64,000 bases of DNA from Phytophthora quininea (lineage: Eukaryota > Oomycota > Peronosporomycetes > Peronosporales > Peronosporaceae). Shown one piece after another: positions 62,356 to 64,000 of the stretch. Location of the stretch: contig JAAVTG010000554.1 in NCBI GenBank assembly GCA_011947345.1, forward strand, positions 1,674,001 to 1,738,000, read 5' to 3'. Both the position numbers and the translations under genes were made by a program. The notes below the pieces were generated by a model. It saw nothing but the letters and a program-made list of their open reading frames with translations. It was not told the origin of the DNA and did not search any database. Position 1 is the first letter of the stretch; every line of letters starts with the position of its first letter.

Positions 62356-63255
62356 ATGTCTTCGCGCTCGTCACGCAGCCCCGCTGGAACAAGCCGCGCG
62401 CCCACCGTCGGGAGAAGCCCACGCACTTTGTCGGCTTCCGCATCGCGTCCCCGGGGCTCGTCGACCAAGTCGAGAGGCTTCAAAACTCGATCCGTAGAGC
62501 TCACCCAGAGGCGGCGACCTGCCTGATCGACCCGAGGACTCTTCACGTCACGCTGTGTGTTACGCCTCCGCGACGACGCAGGTTGGACACCCAACGACCA
62601 ACGCAGTCTTTTAGCACATTAATCGCACACTATCATGCTGTAGATGTCGACCGAGCGTGCCAAGTGCTGCATTCCGAGGCTGCCAACGCTGGAGCCGACG
62701 AGTTTTCTGGCAATTTGCCACCTCGCTTTGACTTTGATGAGTGGGGATTCTTCGGCAGCAACCATGTGCTATATGCCAAGATGAATATGGAGACGGAGGA
62801 CGCTAAAAGGTGAAGCGACACTACAAGAAGAGTTGGCAACTAACTGACGTTTTGTTGCAATAGGTTTAGTGAAGTAGCTGAACGACTCCACGGCAAATTT
62901 GATCAGTTGGGCTTCGCGACAGAATCGTTCCGTCGCCCGTTCACCCCGCATGTGGCAGTGTGGAAAACGTCACGCGATCCAAAGTTCATCAAAAGTGTCA
63001 ACGAGAACAGAACCCCAGGCACTTCGACGATCGAAGACAATATTTACCAGCTGGTCAGCTCGTATACGAGTGCGGTTGGAGATGACAAAGCCGCAGAACT
63101 GGGTTCGGAACACCCCGTTTCCATTGAGCTACTGAAGATGAAGGGGAGGGATGCCGACGGTGAGAGAGCGAAGCAGCTAGTTGTATGTCATCGAGAGAGC
63201 TTACTTTGTCGTGAAATTCTTCGTTGTATAATCACAGGCTACTATCAAGAAGTGA
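62356..63255 (+). CDS. 2H-phosphoesterase (AKAP7-NLS/LigT-like) protein
   Basis: RNA or cyclic-nucleotide phosphodiesterase-like fold with two H-x-T motifs. After ATG 62356 and a 1-nt gap near 62375 the protein reads KPTHFVGFRIASPGLVDQV, then RTLHVTLCVT (first H-x-T) and, in exon 2, FRRPFTPHVAVWK, where the second motif is H-x-A. Introns: 62810-62863 (54 nt, with a CTAAC branch-type sequence) and 63183-63237 (55 nt), after which KQL continues as VATIKK and stops at 63253-63255. About 280 aa. The ATRAPPED-type A-kinase anchor parts of animal AKAP7 are absent; only the phosphoesterase domain is recognisable. Activity is uncertain given the second motif. Confidence 0.75.
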
Positions 63256-63300
63256 CGTCCGCACATTGGTGTAGCAGCTAGGAGATTTAGCGACGCGTGA

Positions 63301-63512
63301 AGAGGTTGCCAACGGCAGTAGCACGGCATTTCAACCGGCAACCCCACAGCAGAAACTACCAGCAGCTCGACGGGAACGACTACCAACGGCAGTAGCAGTA
63401 CCGGAACGACGACTGCTAGCAGCTGCACCGGTACGGCCACGAGCAGTTCCGATGAAACAGCCACTACGCCCTTAGTCGTGCGCGTCGTGATCGACTCGGC
63501 CACAAACCATTA
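63301..63512 (+). pseudogene. Thr/Ser-rich secreted-protein fragment
   Basis: An open frame near 63330-63512 encodes a Thr/Ser/Gly-rich tract (TTSSSTGTTTNGSSSTGTTT) followed by VVRVVIDSATNH and a stop. Such mucin-like tracts are common C-terminally in oomycete surface proteins, for example long elicitin-like proteins. No start, signal peptide or globular domain precedes it, so it is a remnant, or at best an exon. Confidence 0.35.
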
Positions 63513-63778
63513 AAATCGAGGAAAGTCTTGAAGCAACCAGCCAAACCAGCCAATGCTGCTGAGAGGATTGCTTTGCATTGACGTGAACCTGTCGTAACAA
63601 TGAAATAACGCTGGTGTCGATCTACAAAGATGAACGGTCCTTTTGTCAATGCTACTGTAAGGAGCTGCAGATCCCAAGCAAGTTGACTGCTGTGAGTATC
63701 CCGCCCACCGGCCTTGTCGTTCGTCAACGTCTGGCTCAGTTCCTAACCAGACGCCAAGGCAACACACCAGTCGAAAAG

Positions 63779-64000
63779 ATGAACCCCTGAGCATTCCTCG
63801 TTGCCGTGGTGCTGTCGCTGTCAGCGGTCAGTGCCAACATCAACACCATCAACCACGACCAAGTGCAGCCGTTCGCTTAGCCCCAAGTCGCCACCGATGA
63901 AGAGAATGCTGCCGCCAAGTTTAAGCCGAACTCACCATCAGCTACGGCTGCGAACTGTACCCTGCAGTGGACACCAACGGCTCCATCAGTGGCGGTTTAA
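63779..64000 (+). pseudogene. Necrosis-inducing-like protein (NLP/NPP1 family) relic, 5' part, right edge
   Basis: The first ~70 codons resemble the start of an NLP, a secreted plant-directed cytolysin family: a hydrophobic signal-peptide-like stretch, then a short linker, and near the edge a Gly-Cys ... Tyr-Pro-Ala-Val-Asp ... Ser-Gly-Gly-Leu pattern typical of the NPP1 domain entrance. The frame is broken by TGA at 63788-63790 (codon 4) and TAG at 63878-63880, and the domain entrance near 63930 lies in a different frame. The rest of the gene, with the catalytic-type core, is outside the window. The two stops are not homopolymer effects, so I call it a pseudogene. No functional product is expected from what is visible. 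Confidence 0.6.

Overview
The window is nuclear DNA from an oomycete, most likely Phytophthora or a close relative. Genes are dense and lie on both strands. Introns are short (about 54-94 nt, GT-AG) and coding third positions are GC-rich. Several start sites carry the oomycete initiator-type core promoter (GCTCATTYYNCAWTTT-like). The gene content fits: an axonemal dynein for a flagellate, WRKY19-type zinc-finger proteins, FAM151- and FSH1-type proteins, and at the right edge the broken start of an NLP (NPP1-family) gene. No genus was confirmed by a search.

Layout. 1-6.3 kb: N-terminal part of an axonemal dynein heavy chain, running off the left edge. 6.4-8.2 kb: complex III subunit QCR7 and two unknown genes. 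8.3-11.4 kb: three tandem coiled-coil/WRKY19-like zinc-finger genes, split by a ~0.74 kb insertion flanked by 17-bp direct repeats. 11.6-13.3 kb: a DUF3128 protein and an unknown acidic protein. 14.1-26.2 kb: a transport/metabolism cluster of four APC-family permeases, a glutamate decarboxylase and a sugar porter. 26.7-31.7 kb: FAM151-like protein, JmjN/JmjC/C5HC2 histone demethylase, and a Mutator-like transposase gene. 31.7-34 kb: two peroxiredoxin relics on opposite strands around a small cytochrome-oxidase-like subunit. 34.5-36.3 kb: two tandem FSH1 serine hydrolases. 36.5-40.7 kb: a predicted secreted protein joining an O-GlcNAc-transferase-type domain, TPRs and a second glycosyltransferase. 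40.7-45.0 kb: a PHD-DDT-WHIM-PHD-PHD chromatin protein. 45-47.7 kb: no supportable gene. 47.7-56.4 kb: NASP-like histone chaperone, cap-binding subunit CBP80, a membrane protein, a VAMP-type SNARE, an aldo/keto-reductase-like protein and a coiled-coil protein. 56.5-58.6 kb: a short-chain dehydrogenase gene and its decayed copy. 59.8-64 kb: a secreted GH3 glycosidase, a 2H phosphoesterase, a Thr/Ser-rich relic and the NLP relic.

How they fit together. The clearest functional grouping is the permease cluster: glutamate decarboxylase makes GABA and consumes a proton, and amino-acid antiporters often accompany it in bacteria. Here it sits among four permeases in two near-identical pairs. Three chromatin genes (JmjC demethylase, PHD-DDT-WHIM protein, NASP) lie within 20 kb but share no promoter.

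Quality warning. Almost every conserved gene has 1-nt frameshifts, and those I could resolve are mostly one base missing from a homopolymer run. I read them as sequence errors, so the conserved genes are annotated as intact with apparent frameshifts. The NLP, peroxiredoxin and second SDR loci show substitutions, stops or deletions as well and are treated as real decay.
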